Of a stretch of 19,531 nt of DNA, positions 6,244-13,332 are shown in pieces. The notes under the pieces were generated by a model that saw only the letters and a list, made by a program, of their open reading frames with translations, was not told where the DNA came from and searched no databases. How positions within the stretch are numbered: position 1 is the stretch's first letter; every line of letters begins with the position of its first letter. This DNA is from Actinomycetota bacterium (GTDB taxonomy: Bacteria; Actinomycetota; Actinomycetes; S36-B12; UBA5976): assembly GCA_009923375.1 (NCBI GenBank), contig RFTO01000006.1:1-19531 (forward strand). Direction: 5' to 3'. Made by a program: the position numbers and the translations under genes.

Positions 6244-8817
6244 TCGCAACCGCGTCCGGCCACACTGCCGGAGAAGCCGAGTATCGACGGCATCGAATCG
6301 CGCTGGAATGCGGTGTGGGAGACCCAAGGCACGTACGCCTTCGACCGCACGGCCACACGCGAGCAGGTGTTCTCCATCGACACCCCTCCCCCGACCGCCT
6401 CGGGCTCACTTCATGTGGGGCATGTGTTCTCCTATACGCACACCGACACGGTGGCGCGCTACCAGCGCATGGCGGGCAAGGCCGTGTTCTACCCCATGGG
6501 CTGGGATGACAATGGCCTGCCGACCGAGCGGCGCGTGCAGAACTACTTCGGCGTCCGCTGTGATCCATCGCTGCCTTACGACCCTGACTTCACTCCCCCG
6601 GCCGAACCGGGCAAGGATCAGATCGCGATCTCACGGCAGAACTTTGTTGAACTTTGCGTGAAGCTGACGCACGAAGACGAGCAGGTGTTCGAGTCACTTT
6701 TCCGCACCTTGGGGTTGTCAGTCGATTGGTCGATGACCTACCAAACCATCGGCGACGACGCCCGCGCTGCATCGCAGCGTGCCTTCCTGCGCAATCTCTC
6801 GCGAGGGCAGGCGTACATGCGCGAAGCGCCAACGTTGTGGGATGTCACCTTCCGCACAGCCGTCGCCCAAGCTGAGCTTGAAGACCGCGAGCGCCCAGGC
6901 GCCTACCACCGAATCCCGTTCGCTAAGCCCGATGGAACACCGTTGCTTATTGAGACGACGCGACCAGAGCTCATTCCCGCATGTGTGGCGTTGGTTGCGC
7001 ACCCGGATGACGAGCGTTACAAGCCATTGTTTGGCACCACAGTAAGCAGCCCCCTGTTCAGTGTGGAGGTGCCAGTTCTGGCCCACCATCTGGCCGACCC
7101 TGAGAAGGGCTCGGGCATCGCAATGATCTGCACATTCGGAGACACAACCGATGTCACATGGTGGCGGGAGTTGCAGTTGGAGACTCGTCCGATCATGGGC
7201 TTTGACGGACGCATCATCGACCAATCACCTGAGTGGATCACAGATGTCGCAGGGCAGGCGATTTACGCCTCGCTTGTGGGAGCCACCTCACACACGGCCC
7301 GAGAGCGCATCGTGGCCGCATTGGTGGAGAACGGGTTACTCGATGGTGAACCTCGTGCGATCACCCACAGCGTCAAGTTCTTCGAGAAGGGCGACAAACC
7401 GCTGGAGATCGTCACCACTCGACAGTGGTACATCACCAACGGCGGCCGTGATGCGGACCTGCGCGAAGAGTTACTTGCCCGTGGCAGCGAACTACAGTGG
7501 CACCCCGCGCACATGCGCGTCCGTTTTGAGCACTGGATCAACGGACTCGCTGGCGACTGGCTCGTCTCCCGTCAGCGCTTCTTTGGTGTGCCGATTCCTG
7601 TGTGGTATCCACTGGATGCCAACGGCGAGCCTGTGTGGGACCAACCGTTACTTCCGGCCGAGGCTGATCTGCCGGTCGATCCGGCAAGTGCCTGCCCGGC
7701 CGGTTACTCACCGGAACAACGCGGTGCAGCCGGCGGCTTCATGGGCGACCCGGATGTGATGGACACATGGGCGACGAGCTCACTGACTCCTCAGCTCGTT
7801 TCCGGCTGGGAGCGCGATGAAGATCTGTGGTCGCGGGTCTTCCCGATGGACCTACGCCCCCAAGGTCACGACATCATCCGAACCTGGCTGTTCTCCTCGG
7901 TGGTGCGCGCACATCTGGAAAACAACACCCTGCCGTGGAAGCACGCTGCCATCAGTGGCTGGATCCTGGATCCCGACCGTAAGAAGATGAGTAAGTCCAA
8001 GGGCAATGTGGTGACACCGCTGGGATTATTAGAGGAACACGGCTCAGATGCCGTGCGCTATTGGTCAGCATCAGCCCGCCCCGGCACCGACACTGCATTC
8101 GACACCGGCCAGATGAAAATCGGTCGCCGCTTGGCCACCAAGGTGCTCAACGCCAGCAAGTTTGCACTCGGTGTCTTCGGCGATGCACCAGTGATTACCG
8201 ATGCGGCTTTGATCACAAATCCGCTTGACCGCTCCGTGATCGCGCAACTGTCCACTTTGATTACCGAAGCAACCGCTGCATTCGAGTCATTCGATTATGC
8301 GCGCAGCCTGGAGTTGAGTGAGCGCTTCTTCTGGGCGTTCTGTGATGACTACATCGAGTTGGCCAAGGAGCGCGCATACAACCGCTCAGGAGCCGTCAGC
8401 GATGCGGAGAGTGACTCGGCGCGGGCGACATTGGCATTAAGCCTGTCCGTGCTGCTGAGGTTATTCGCGCCGATCATGCCGTTTGTGACAGAGGAAGTCT
8501 GGTCGTGGTGGCGCGAGGGTTCGGTGCACCTCAGCCTCTGGCCGACTGTCGCTGAGCTGGGTGACGCAGCGGGTGACGCTGCGGTGTTCCCGATTGCTGC
8601 TGATGCGATTGCGCTGGTGCGAAAGGCAAAGAGCGAGAAGCAGGTGAGCATGGGTGCGGAGATTTCTGCCGCAACTGTCAGCGGCACAGATGCTCAGATT
8701 TCATTGCTGAAGGCCGTTGAGTTCGACCTGCGTAGTGCTGGTCGTATCGCGGAAATTTCATGGACGTCAAGCGTTGCACTGGGAGTCGAAGCAGTCATCG
8801 CACCCGTCGCTGAGTGA
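6229..8817 (+). CDS. valS: Valyl-tRNA synthetase, archaeal-like type lacking the C-terminal coiled coil
   Basis: ValRS charges tRNA-Val and hydrolyses mischarged Thr-tRNA-Val. The 862 residues contain the class I HIGH motif as HVGH (62-65), the KMSKS motif (586-590, in KKMSKSKGN) and the CP1 editing domain with TTRPE and a GSGIAMICTFGD stretch around residues 240-310. The N-terminal catalytic region reads SIDTPPPTASGSLHVGHVFS and GWDDNGLPTERR. That differs from the standard bacterial PPPNVTGSLHLGHA / GMDHAGIATQ pattern and matches the archaeal/IleRS-like type, which I recall from Microbacteriaceae. The protein ends soon after the anticodon-binding domain, without the C-terminal coiled coil of E. 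coli ValRS (951 residues). The start is ATG 6229 or the adjacent ATG 6232; upstream in-frame codons lie antisense to folC. It is a single gene, divergent from folC and convergent with clpX. Confidence 0.96.
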   Translation: MMSPQSQPRPATLPEKPSIDGIESRWNAVWETQGTYAFDRTATREQVFSIDTPPPTASGSLHVGHVFSYTHTDTVARYQRMAGKAVFYPMGWDDNGLPTERRVQNYFGVRCDPSLPYDPDFTPPAEPGKDQIAISRQNFVELCVKLTHEDEQVFESLFRTLGLSVDWSMTYQTIGDDARAASQRAFLRNLSRGQAYMREAPTLWDVTFRTAVAQAELEDRERPGAYHRIPFAKPDGTPLLIETTRPELIPACVALVAHPDDERYKPLFGTTVSSPLFSVEVPVLAHHLADPEKGSGIAMICTFGDTTDVTWWRELQLETRPIMGFDGRIIDQSPEWITDVAGQAIYASLVGATSHTARERIVAALVENGLLDGEPRAITHSVKFFEKGDKPLEIVTTRQWYITNGGRDADLREELLARGSELQWHPAHMRVRFEHWINGLAGDWLVSRQRFFGVPIPVWYPLDANGEPVWDQPLLPAEADLPVDPASACPAGYSPEQRGAAGGFMGDPDVMDTWATSSLTPQLVSGWERDEDLWSRVFPMDLRPQGHDIIRTWLFSSVVRAHLENNTLPWKHAAISGWILDPDRKKMSKSKGNVVTPLGLLEEHGSDAVRYWSASARPGTDTAFDTGQMKIGRRLATKVLNASKFALGVFGDAPVITDAALITNPLDRSVIAQLSTLITEATAAFESFDYARSLELSERFFWAFCDDYIELAKERAYNRSGAVSDAESDSARATLALSLSVLLRLFAPIMPFVTEEVWSWWREGSVHLSLWPTVAELGDAAGDAAVFPIAADAIALVRKAKSEKQVSMGAEISAATVSGTDAQISLLKAVEFDLRSAGRIAEISWTSSVALGVEAVIAPVAE

Positions 8818-8893
8818 TGCGCGCAGCGTCACGCGCTCAATTCTCGACGTTGCGTCAACGCGGTTAAGACCTCAGTATCGCGTCAGCGACGGC

Positions 8894-10183
8894 TCACGCA
8901 CTTTTGGGGCGAGCGGCGGCCTTTGATTTTGCGGCCGCGACCTTACGTGGCACCAAGGTGGGCTCGCTGGCGCCGCTGACAGCGCTTGCATCGACGATCA
9001 CGCGTGTGATGTCTTCCCGCCCTGGCACCTCGTACATCGCTCCCATGAGCACGCCCTCCATGATGGAGCGCAGTCCGCGAGCACCTGTGCCCCGCTGCAT
9101 GGCGAGATCTGCGATCGCGTCGTAAGCACAGTCAGTGAACTGAAGCTCCACGCCGTCGAGGTCGAAGAGACGCTCGTACTGTCGGGCGAGAGCGTTGCGC
9201 GGCTGAGTGATCACCTGCACAAGGGCTTCACGGCTTAACTTCGCGACGCTGGTGACCACAGGCAGACGACCGATGAACTCCGGGATCATGCCGAACTTGA
9301 CGAGATCCTCCGGCATCACCTGTGCAAGCAATGCGGACTCATCTTGGTCAGCCTTGCTCTGCAAAGTGGCAGTGAATCCCAAAGACGATGCACCGACTCG
9401 TGCCGAGATGACGTCCTCGATGCCGGCGAAGGCGCCACCCACGATGAACAACACATTGGTGGTGTCGATCTGAATGAATTCCTGGTGCGGGTGCTTGCGC
9501 CCACCTTGTGGAGGCACCGAGGCGGTTGTGCCTTCGATGATCTTCAGCAATGCTTGCTGAACTCCCTCGCCGGAGACGTCACGGGTGATGGATGGGTTCT
9601 CGCTCTTACGTGCGACCTTGTCGATTTCGTCGATATAAACGATTCCTTGCTGAGCTCTCTCCACATCGAAATCAGCAGCTTGAATCAACTTCAAGAGGAT
9701 GTTCTCAACGTCTTCGCCGACATATCCGGCTTCGGTGAGAGCGGTGGCATCAGCGATGGCAAACGGCACATCCAGCATTCGCGCCAAGGTCTGGGCCAGC
9801 AGCGTTTTACCAGAACCAGTGGGGCCGAGGAGCAAGATATTGCTCTTGGCAAGTTCCACTTTGTCCTCGCCGACGCCGGCACTCGATCCGGCACGAACGC
9901 GCTTGTAATGGTTGTACACCGCGACGGAAAGCGTGCGCTTAGCAACATCTTGGCCAATGACGTATTGGTCGAGGAAATCGAAAATCTCAGATGGCTTAGG
10001 TAGGTCGCTCTGCTCTTGCTTGACCTGAGCTTGCTGCTCTTCGACGATGATTTCCGTGCACAAAGTGATGCATCCGTCGCAGATATAAACGCCAGGGCCA
10101 GCAATTAGTTTTTTGACAACCTTCTGCCCTTTGCCACAAAAAGAACATTTGAGTAAATCGGATCCGTCAGCAGCTCTAGCCAT
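8894..10183 (-). CDS. clpX: ATP-dependent Clp protease ATP-binding subunit ClpX
   Basis: ClpX is the AAA+ unfoldase that feeds substrates into ClpP. In its 429 residues one sees the N-terminal zinc-binding domain (C13, C16, C35, C38), Walker A GPTGSGKT (120-127), pore loop GYVG (153-156), Walker B IVYIDEID (181-188), the ClpP-docking LGF loop (268-270) and sensor-2 GARGLRS (367-373). I chose ATG 10183 because homologues begin MAR..DLLKCSFCGK; the open frame runs 29 codons further but without similarity. No clear ribosome site is visible. The C-terminus (about 404-429) is an Ala/Lys-rich tail (VAAAKSKAAARPKSA) that may be a local extension. It lies 132 bases after clpP2 with a ClgR-like operator in the gap, so it can be controlled separately. 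The 76-base gap to convergent valS has only a weak 5-bp hairpin (8848-8860). Confidence 0.98.
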   Translation of the reverse strand: MARAADGSDLLKCSFCGKGQKVVKKLIAGPGVYICDGCITLCTEIIVEEQQAQVKQEQSDLPKPSEIFDFLDQYVIGQDVAKRTLSVAVYNHYKRVRAGSSAGVGEDKVELAKSNILLLGPTGSGKTLLAQTLARMLDVPFAIADATALTEAGYVGEDVENILLKLIQAADFDVERAQQGIVYIDEIDKVARKSENPSITRDVSGEGVQQALLKIIEGTTASVPPQGGRKHPHQEFIQIDTTNVLFIVGGAFAGIEDVISARVGASSLGFTATLQSKADQDESALLAQVMPEDLVKFGMIPEFIGRLPVVTSVAKLSREALVQVITQPRNALARQYERLFDLDGVELQFTDCAYDAIADLAMQRGTGARGLRSIMEGVLMGAMYEVPGREDITRVIVDASAVSGASEPTLVPRKVAAAKSKAAARPKSA

Positions 10184-10202
10184 GAAGGGAAAGGTAATGC
10201 TG

Positions 10203-10268
10203 ATTCGCCCGAATGTCGCCACCAGAATGCGCGAATGGCGGCATGATCGCCAAAGGCGAACGGCCGCC
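10203..10268. other. Three palindromes in the clpP2-clpX gap
   Basis: The clpX upstream region is unusually symmetrical. ATTCG-CC-CGAAT spans 10203-10214, and an imperfect palindrome GAATGCGCGAAT spans 10225-10236. A nested hairpin spans 10237-10268: GGCGGC (10237-10242) pairs with GCCGCC (10263-10268), and inside it TCGCC (10247-10251) pairs with GGCGA (10255-10259) around AAA. No T-run follows on either strand, so a terminator is unlikely. The inner palindrome is the ClgR-like box listed separately; the outer stem could fold in a transcript or be a second operator. Confidence 0.5.
10244..10261. promoter_or_regulatory. Candidate ClgR operator upstream of clpX
   Basis: The 18 bases TGATCGCCAAAGGCGAAC fit every position of the ClgR consensus WNNWCGCYNANRGCGWWS that I recall from Corynebacterium glutamicum. 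The opposite strand also fits the GTTCGC-N5-GCG form I recall from Streptomyces. ClgR is an actinobacterial transcriptional activator of clp and other protease genes. The box lies 60 bases upstream of the clpX start. A weak promoter-like pair on the minus strand, TTCCAA (10315-10310) and TGTAAT (10292-10287), lies further upstream, so the position of the box relative to the true promoter is uncertain. The clpP1 upstream gap has at most a half-site (around 11648-11660). Confidence 0.6.
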
Positions 10269-10315
10269 ACTCGATATTACGCGCGAATTACATGCGTGCT
10301 GGTAAAACGTTGGAA

Positions 10316-10966
10316 TTAAGCCGAGGCTTTACGCGAGGTGATGACGCCATCGATGATGCCGTAGGCGGCTGCATCTTCAGCGGTGAGAATCTTGTCCCGC
10401 TCGATGTCCTGGCGCACCTGGTCGGGTGTGCGGCCCGTGTGATGAGCGAGGATGCCTTCCATCTGCACACGCATGCGCAAGATCTCATTAGCCTCGATCT
10501 CAATATCCGATGCCTGACCACTGCTCTGGGTGTACGGCTGGTGAATCAGGACACGCGCATGTGGCAGTGCAAATCGCTTACCTGGCGCTCCGGCTGCAAG
10601 CAACACAGCTGCGGCGCTCGCGGCCTGACCCAAGCACACGGTCTGCACACTCGGCTTGACGAACTGCATGGTGTCGTAAATCGCCGTCATGGCCGTGTAG
10701 GAGCCGCCCGGTGAATTGATGTAAATCTGGATATCGCGGTCGGGGTCGATGGACTCCAAGCACAGCAACTGAGCCATGACGTCATCTGCAGAGGTGTCAT
10801 CAATTTGCACGCCGAGGAAGATGATGCGCTCCTCGAACAACTTCGTGTAGGGGTTGTGCGTGCGGATTCCTTGTGGGGTGCGCTCGGAGAACTCCGGCAC
10901 GAGGTAACGCATCTGCGGCAACAGGGTTCCCGCTGTGCGCATCTGGATGGTCGGGTCAATATTCAT
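10316..10966 (-). CDS. clpP: ATP-dependent Clp protease proteolytic subunit ClpP2
   Basis: This is a serine peptidase subunit; in actinobacteria ClpP1 and ClpP2 form a mixed two-ring tetradecamer that works with ClpX or ClpC. In its 216 residues the catalytic triad is S117 (GQAASAAAVLLAAG), H142 (VLIHQPY) and D191 (DIERDKILTA). It is recognised as ClpP2 by FEERIIFLGVQIDD and by the second position in the operon. ATG 10966 is preceded by AGGGA about eight bases away; the longer open frame upstream runs through clpP1 in another frame and has no similarity. The N-terminus is somewhat long before YLVPEFSERT. It lies 16 bases after clpP1 and is very probably co-transcribed with it. Confidence 0.97.
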   Translation of the reverse strand: MNIDPTIQMRTAGTLLPQMRYLVPEFSERTPQGIRTHNPYTKLFEERIIFLGVQIDDTSADDVMAQLLCLESIDPDRDIQIYINSPGGSYTAMTAIYDTMQFVKPSVQTVCLGQAASAAAVLLAAGAPGKRFALPHARVLIHQPYTQSSGQASDIEIEANEILRMRVQMEGILAHHTGRTPDQVRQDIERDKILTAEDAAAYGIIDGVITSRKASA

Positions 10967-10982
10967 GATTATCCCTATCCCC

Positions 10983-11624
10983 TTACGCCATGCCGCCAGA
11001 GCCGGAGACGTCCCCAGCGCTGGTGACAACGTGGTCGACCATGCCGTAATCCTTCGCCTGGTCGGCTGTGAACCAACGGTCGCGATCGGAGTCGGTTGTG
11101 ATCTGCTCGATGCTCTGGCCCGTGTGGTGAGCGATGAGTTGGGCCATCTGCGTCTTCGTGTACAGCATCTGCTCGGCCTGGATGCGGATGTCAGATGCGG
11201 TTCCGCCGATGCCACCGGAAGGTTGGTGCATCATGATGCGGGCATGCGGCAATGAATACCGCTTACCCGGCGCGCCAGCGCACAACAGGAACTGGCCCAT
11301 CGATGCGGCAAGCCCCATCGCGACAGTCGCGACATCGTTCTTGATGAATTGCATGGTGTCGTAAATCGCCATACCTGCGGAGACAGAACCACCTGGGGAG
11401 TTCACGTAGAGGTAGATGTCTTTTTCCGGATCTTCCGCGGCGAGGAGCAGCATCTGGGCGCAGATGGCGTTGGCCATCGGGTCGGCAACCTCGTTGGCGA
11501 GGAAGATGATGCGCTCGCGAAGCAACCGCTGGTAGAGGAAATCATCAAAGGGGGCGCTAGCGGCTCCGCCGGCAGCGACGATCGGGGTAACTCCCGCGAG
11601 CGGGTGGCGACCTAGTTCACTCAC
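10983..11624 (-). CDS. clpP: ATP-dependent Clp protease proteolytic subunit ClpP1
   Basis: This is the partner subunit to ClpP2. The 213 residues contain the triad S108 (MGLAASMGQ), H133 (IMMHQPSGG) and D182 (DSDRDRWFTA), spaced as in E. coli ClpP. I chose GTG 11624 because AGGAG lies seven bases upstream; a GTG six codons earlier (11642) would place that ribosome site inside the coding region. The C-terminus ends in a flexible Gly/Ser stretch (SAGDVSGSGGMA). It follows tig after 68 bases, which hold a small 5-bp hairpin (11671-11685) and no convincing promoter, and it precedes clpP2 by 16 bases. Confidence 0.97.
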   Translation of the reverse strand: MSELGRHPLAGVTPIVAAGGAASAPFDDFLYQRLLRERIIFLANEVADPMANAICAQMLLLAAEDPEKDIYLYVNSPGGSVSAGMAIYDTMQFIKNDVATVAMGLAASMGQFLLCAGAPGKRYSLPHARIMMHQPSGGIGGTASDIRIQAEQMLYTKTQMAQLIAHHTGQSIEQITTDSDRDRWFTADQAKDYGMVDHVVTSAGDVSGSGGMA

Positions 11625-11692
11625 TTGGTTTCTCCTGTCCACAAATGTGACGCTAATGACCTTAACGCCGCAACAGCTCTTGTTGTTCCCTA

Positions 11693-12997
11693 TTACTCAG
11701 ATGTGTCTTCATCATTTTGGTTCCCATCACGGCTGCTGATCACCTGGGAGAGATCCACCAACGCGCCCGCGGTATCGACCACAGCGGCCGACTCAAGCAC
11801 CAGGGAGAGGGCCTTCGCGCGGCGCACCTCCGCGATGGCGCTCGGGACGGAGCCAGACTGCACGAGCTGGTCAGCGAATTCCTGAGGCTGCAACTGATAG
11901 CGCGAGGCCTCGTTGATAAGCCACTGGGTGAACTCAGCGTCTGAGACCTCCACAGCCTCAACATCGGCCACCTTGTCGAGGACTAGCTGGGCGATAAGCG
12001 AGCGACGCGCATTACGACTGACCTCGGCGCGGTGGTCCAGATCGCCTTCGCCGTGGCCGTCTGAGAAGTGTTCATCGACCGCGGACTCGACCAATGCATC
12101 TGGCACAGGGAAGTCAACTGCGTCAACCAGCGCTTCCAGCACCCGGTCGCGCGCTTGATACGCCTGCTCGACGGCGCGAACGCGGCTGACACGCTCGCGA
12201 AGGTCGTCGCGCAGCTGCTCAATGGTGTCGAACTCGCTTGCCAGTTGCGCGAAGTCGTCATCAGCTGCGGGCAGGTCACGCTCCCGAACCGCTGTCACCG
12301 TCGCTGTGACATCTAGATCCTTGCCCGACCACTCGCCACCATCGGCGGTGAAGGTGAACGTGCGCTCTTCACCAGCGCTGGCACCGCGAACGGCCTCATC
12401 GAAACCGGGCAGCAGTCCTTCGGTGCCAAGCTCGTATGACAAAGCATTGCCGGTGAGGTCTTCGACATCGGCCCCATCGTGGCTGCCACTGACATTGACG
12501 AGCAACACATCGCCATCTGCGGCGGGGCGCTCGACTGTGCGAAGTGCAGAGAAGCGGGCGCGGAGAGAATCAAGCTGGTCCTCGACCTGCGAACCAGCAA
12601 CTAATGCTGGGTCGACTGTCACGGTCAACGACGAGTAAGCGGGGAGGTCGAACTCGGGGCGGATATCCACCTCGGCTGTGAACGACACTGTCTCCTGCTC
12701 TGTTAGCTCGGTGACCTCCACTGCGGGTTGTCCCAGCGGCACGATTGATAGTTCGCGCAGGGCAGCGTCATAAGCGCGCGGCACGGCGTCCTCAAGCGCT
12801 TCGTTTACCACTGCCATCCGGCCGACCCGCTGATCGATGATTCGCTTGGGCACCATCCCCTTGCGGAAACCTGGCACGGAGATACCGGCTGAGATGCGCT
12901 GGTACGCGCCCTCAAGCGATGGTGCGAGGTCGGCGGCTTCGAGGTCCACCGTCAACTTGACGCGCGTCGACGAGATCGTTTCGAGGGCAGTCTTCAC
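11693..12997 (-). CDS. tig: Trigger factor, ribosome-associated chaperone
   Basis: Trigger factor binds the ribosome exit tunnel, through L23, and shields nascent chains. The 434 residues include the N-terminal ribosome-binding signature GFRKGMVP (43-50), a central region of about 150-235 corresponding to the FKBP-like PPIase domain (LLPGFDEAVRGASAGEERTF), and a helical C-terminal chaperone domain. An acidic tail (NQNDEDTSE) ends the protein. The start is GTG 12997 with AAGGA six bases upstream. It lies 57 bases downstream of tRNA-Pro on the same strand and heads the tig-clpP1-clpP2-clpX series found in many bacteria. Confidence 0.97.
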   Translation of the reverse strand: MKTALETISSTRVKLTVDLEAADLAPSLEGAYQRISAGISVPGFRKGMVPKRIIDQRVGRMAVVNEALEDAVPRAYDAALRELSIVPLGQPAVEVTELTEQETVSFTAEVDIRPEFDLPAYSSLTVTVDPALVAGSQVEDQLDSLRARFSALRTVERPAADGDVLLVNVSGSHDGADVEDLTGNALSYELGTEGLLPGFDEAVRGASAGEERTFTFTADGGEWSGKDLDVTATVTAVRERDLPAADDDFAQLASEFDTIEQLRDDLRERVSRVRAVEQAYQARDRVLEALVDAVDFPVPDALVESAVDEHFSDGHGEGDLDHRAEVSRNARRSLIAQLVLDKVADVEAVEVSDAEFTQWLINEASRYQLQPQEFADQLVQSGSVPSAIAEVRRAKALSLVLESAAVVDTAGALVDLSQVISSRDGNQNDEDTSE

Positions 12998-13054
12998 AAC
13001 TCATCCTTATGTCGAGGCCGATGTGGAACGGTGGCTCACCGGCGTAAACCGGAG

Positions 13055-13127
13055 TCGGGGCGGGGAGATTCGAACTCCCGGTCTCCTGCTCCCAAAGCAG
13101 GCGCGCTAGCCACTACGCTACGCCCCG
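13055..13127 (-). tRNA. tRNA-Pro (UGG anticodon)
   Basis: The 73 bases fold as a cloverleaf: acceptor CGGGGCG/CGCCCCG, D stem GCGT/GCGC, anticodon stem CCTGC/GCAGG around loop TTTGGGA, T arm GGGAG-TTCGAAT-CTCCC and discriminator A. The anticodon TGG is complementary to bases 13092-13094 and reads CCA proline codons. The 3' CCA is not encoded. It is divergent from tRNA-Gly and lies just upstream of tig. Confidence 0.97.
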
Positions 13128-13143
13128 AATGATGCAAGAGGTG

Positions 13144-13170
13144 AGTCTAGAGTGTGCACTGCATCGTCAA
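13144..13170 (-). promoter_or_regulatory. Candidate tRNA-Pro promoter in the 49-base gap between two divergent tRNAs
   Basis: On the minus strand TTGACG (13170-13165) and TAGACT (13149-13144) are separated by 15 bases and lie about 16 bases before the tRNA-Pro 5' end. The spacing is shorter than ideal. A plus-strand TAGAGT (13148-13153) overlaps it and could serve tRNA-Gly, but without a visible -35. Both tRNA promoters must fit in or near these 49 bases. Confidence 0.35.
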
Positions 13171-13176
13171 CGCCAC

Positions 13177-13247
13177 GCGGGCGTAGTTCAATGGTAGAAC
13201 CCCAGCCTTCCAAGCTGGTCGTGCGAGTTCGATTCTCGTCGCCCGCT
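13177..13247 (+). tRNA. tRNA-Gly (UCC anticodon)
   Basis: The 71 bases form a cloverleaf: acceptor GCGGGCG/CGCCCGC, D stem GTTC/GAAC, anticodon stem CCAGC/GCTGG around loop CTTCCAA, T arm GCGAG-TTCGATT-CTCGT and discriminator T. The anticodon TCC reads GGA glycine codons. No CCA is encoded. Its last 14 bases are repeated further downstream (13351-13364), and 12 of them again at 13400-13411. Confidence 0.97.
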
Positions 13248-13273
13248 CAAATGCAGATGACCTCCGGGTGTTC
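13234..13273 (+). repeat. Direct repeat, copy 1: tRNA-Gly 3' end plus left terminator arm
   Basis: This 40-base block begins in the T-arm of tRNA-Gly, covers the acceptor 3' strand, and continues through the left arm and loop of the following hairpin. An identical copy lies 117 bases downstream (13351-13390). This copy belongs to the intact tRNA gene. Confidence 0.95.
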
Positions 13274-13285
13274 CCGGGGGTCATC
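13256..13285 (+). terminator. Terminator hairpin of tRNA-Gly
   Basis: A 13-bp stem with one G-U pair (13256-13268 with 13273-13285) closes on a TGTT loop nine bases after the tRNA. It is followed by AGCGTTTGTTGG, a weak T-rich stretch. Its strength and position make it the likely end of the tRNA-Gly transcript. Confidence 0.75.
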
Positions 13286-13332
13286 AGCGTTTGTTGGTGG
13301 AAAGGACGCCGAGAATCGGGAGGAGGACGTGC

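Noticed and set aside
8848..8860. Bidirectional terminator between valS and clpX
   Set aside because: The stem is only five pairs and no T-run flanks it, so it is too weak to annotate.
9344..10003. A 219-codon plus-strand frame opposite clpX
   Set aside because: clpX has every expected motif across this stretch; the opposite frame resembles no family and has no ribosome site.
11625..11692. A ClgR operator upstream of clpP1
   Set aside because: Only a half-site (CGCTAATG) is present; the second GCG arm is missing.
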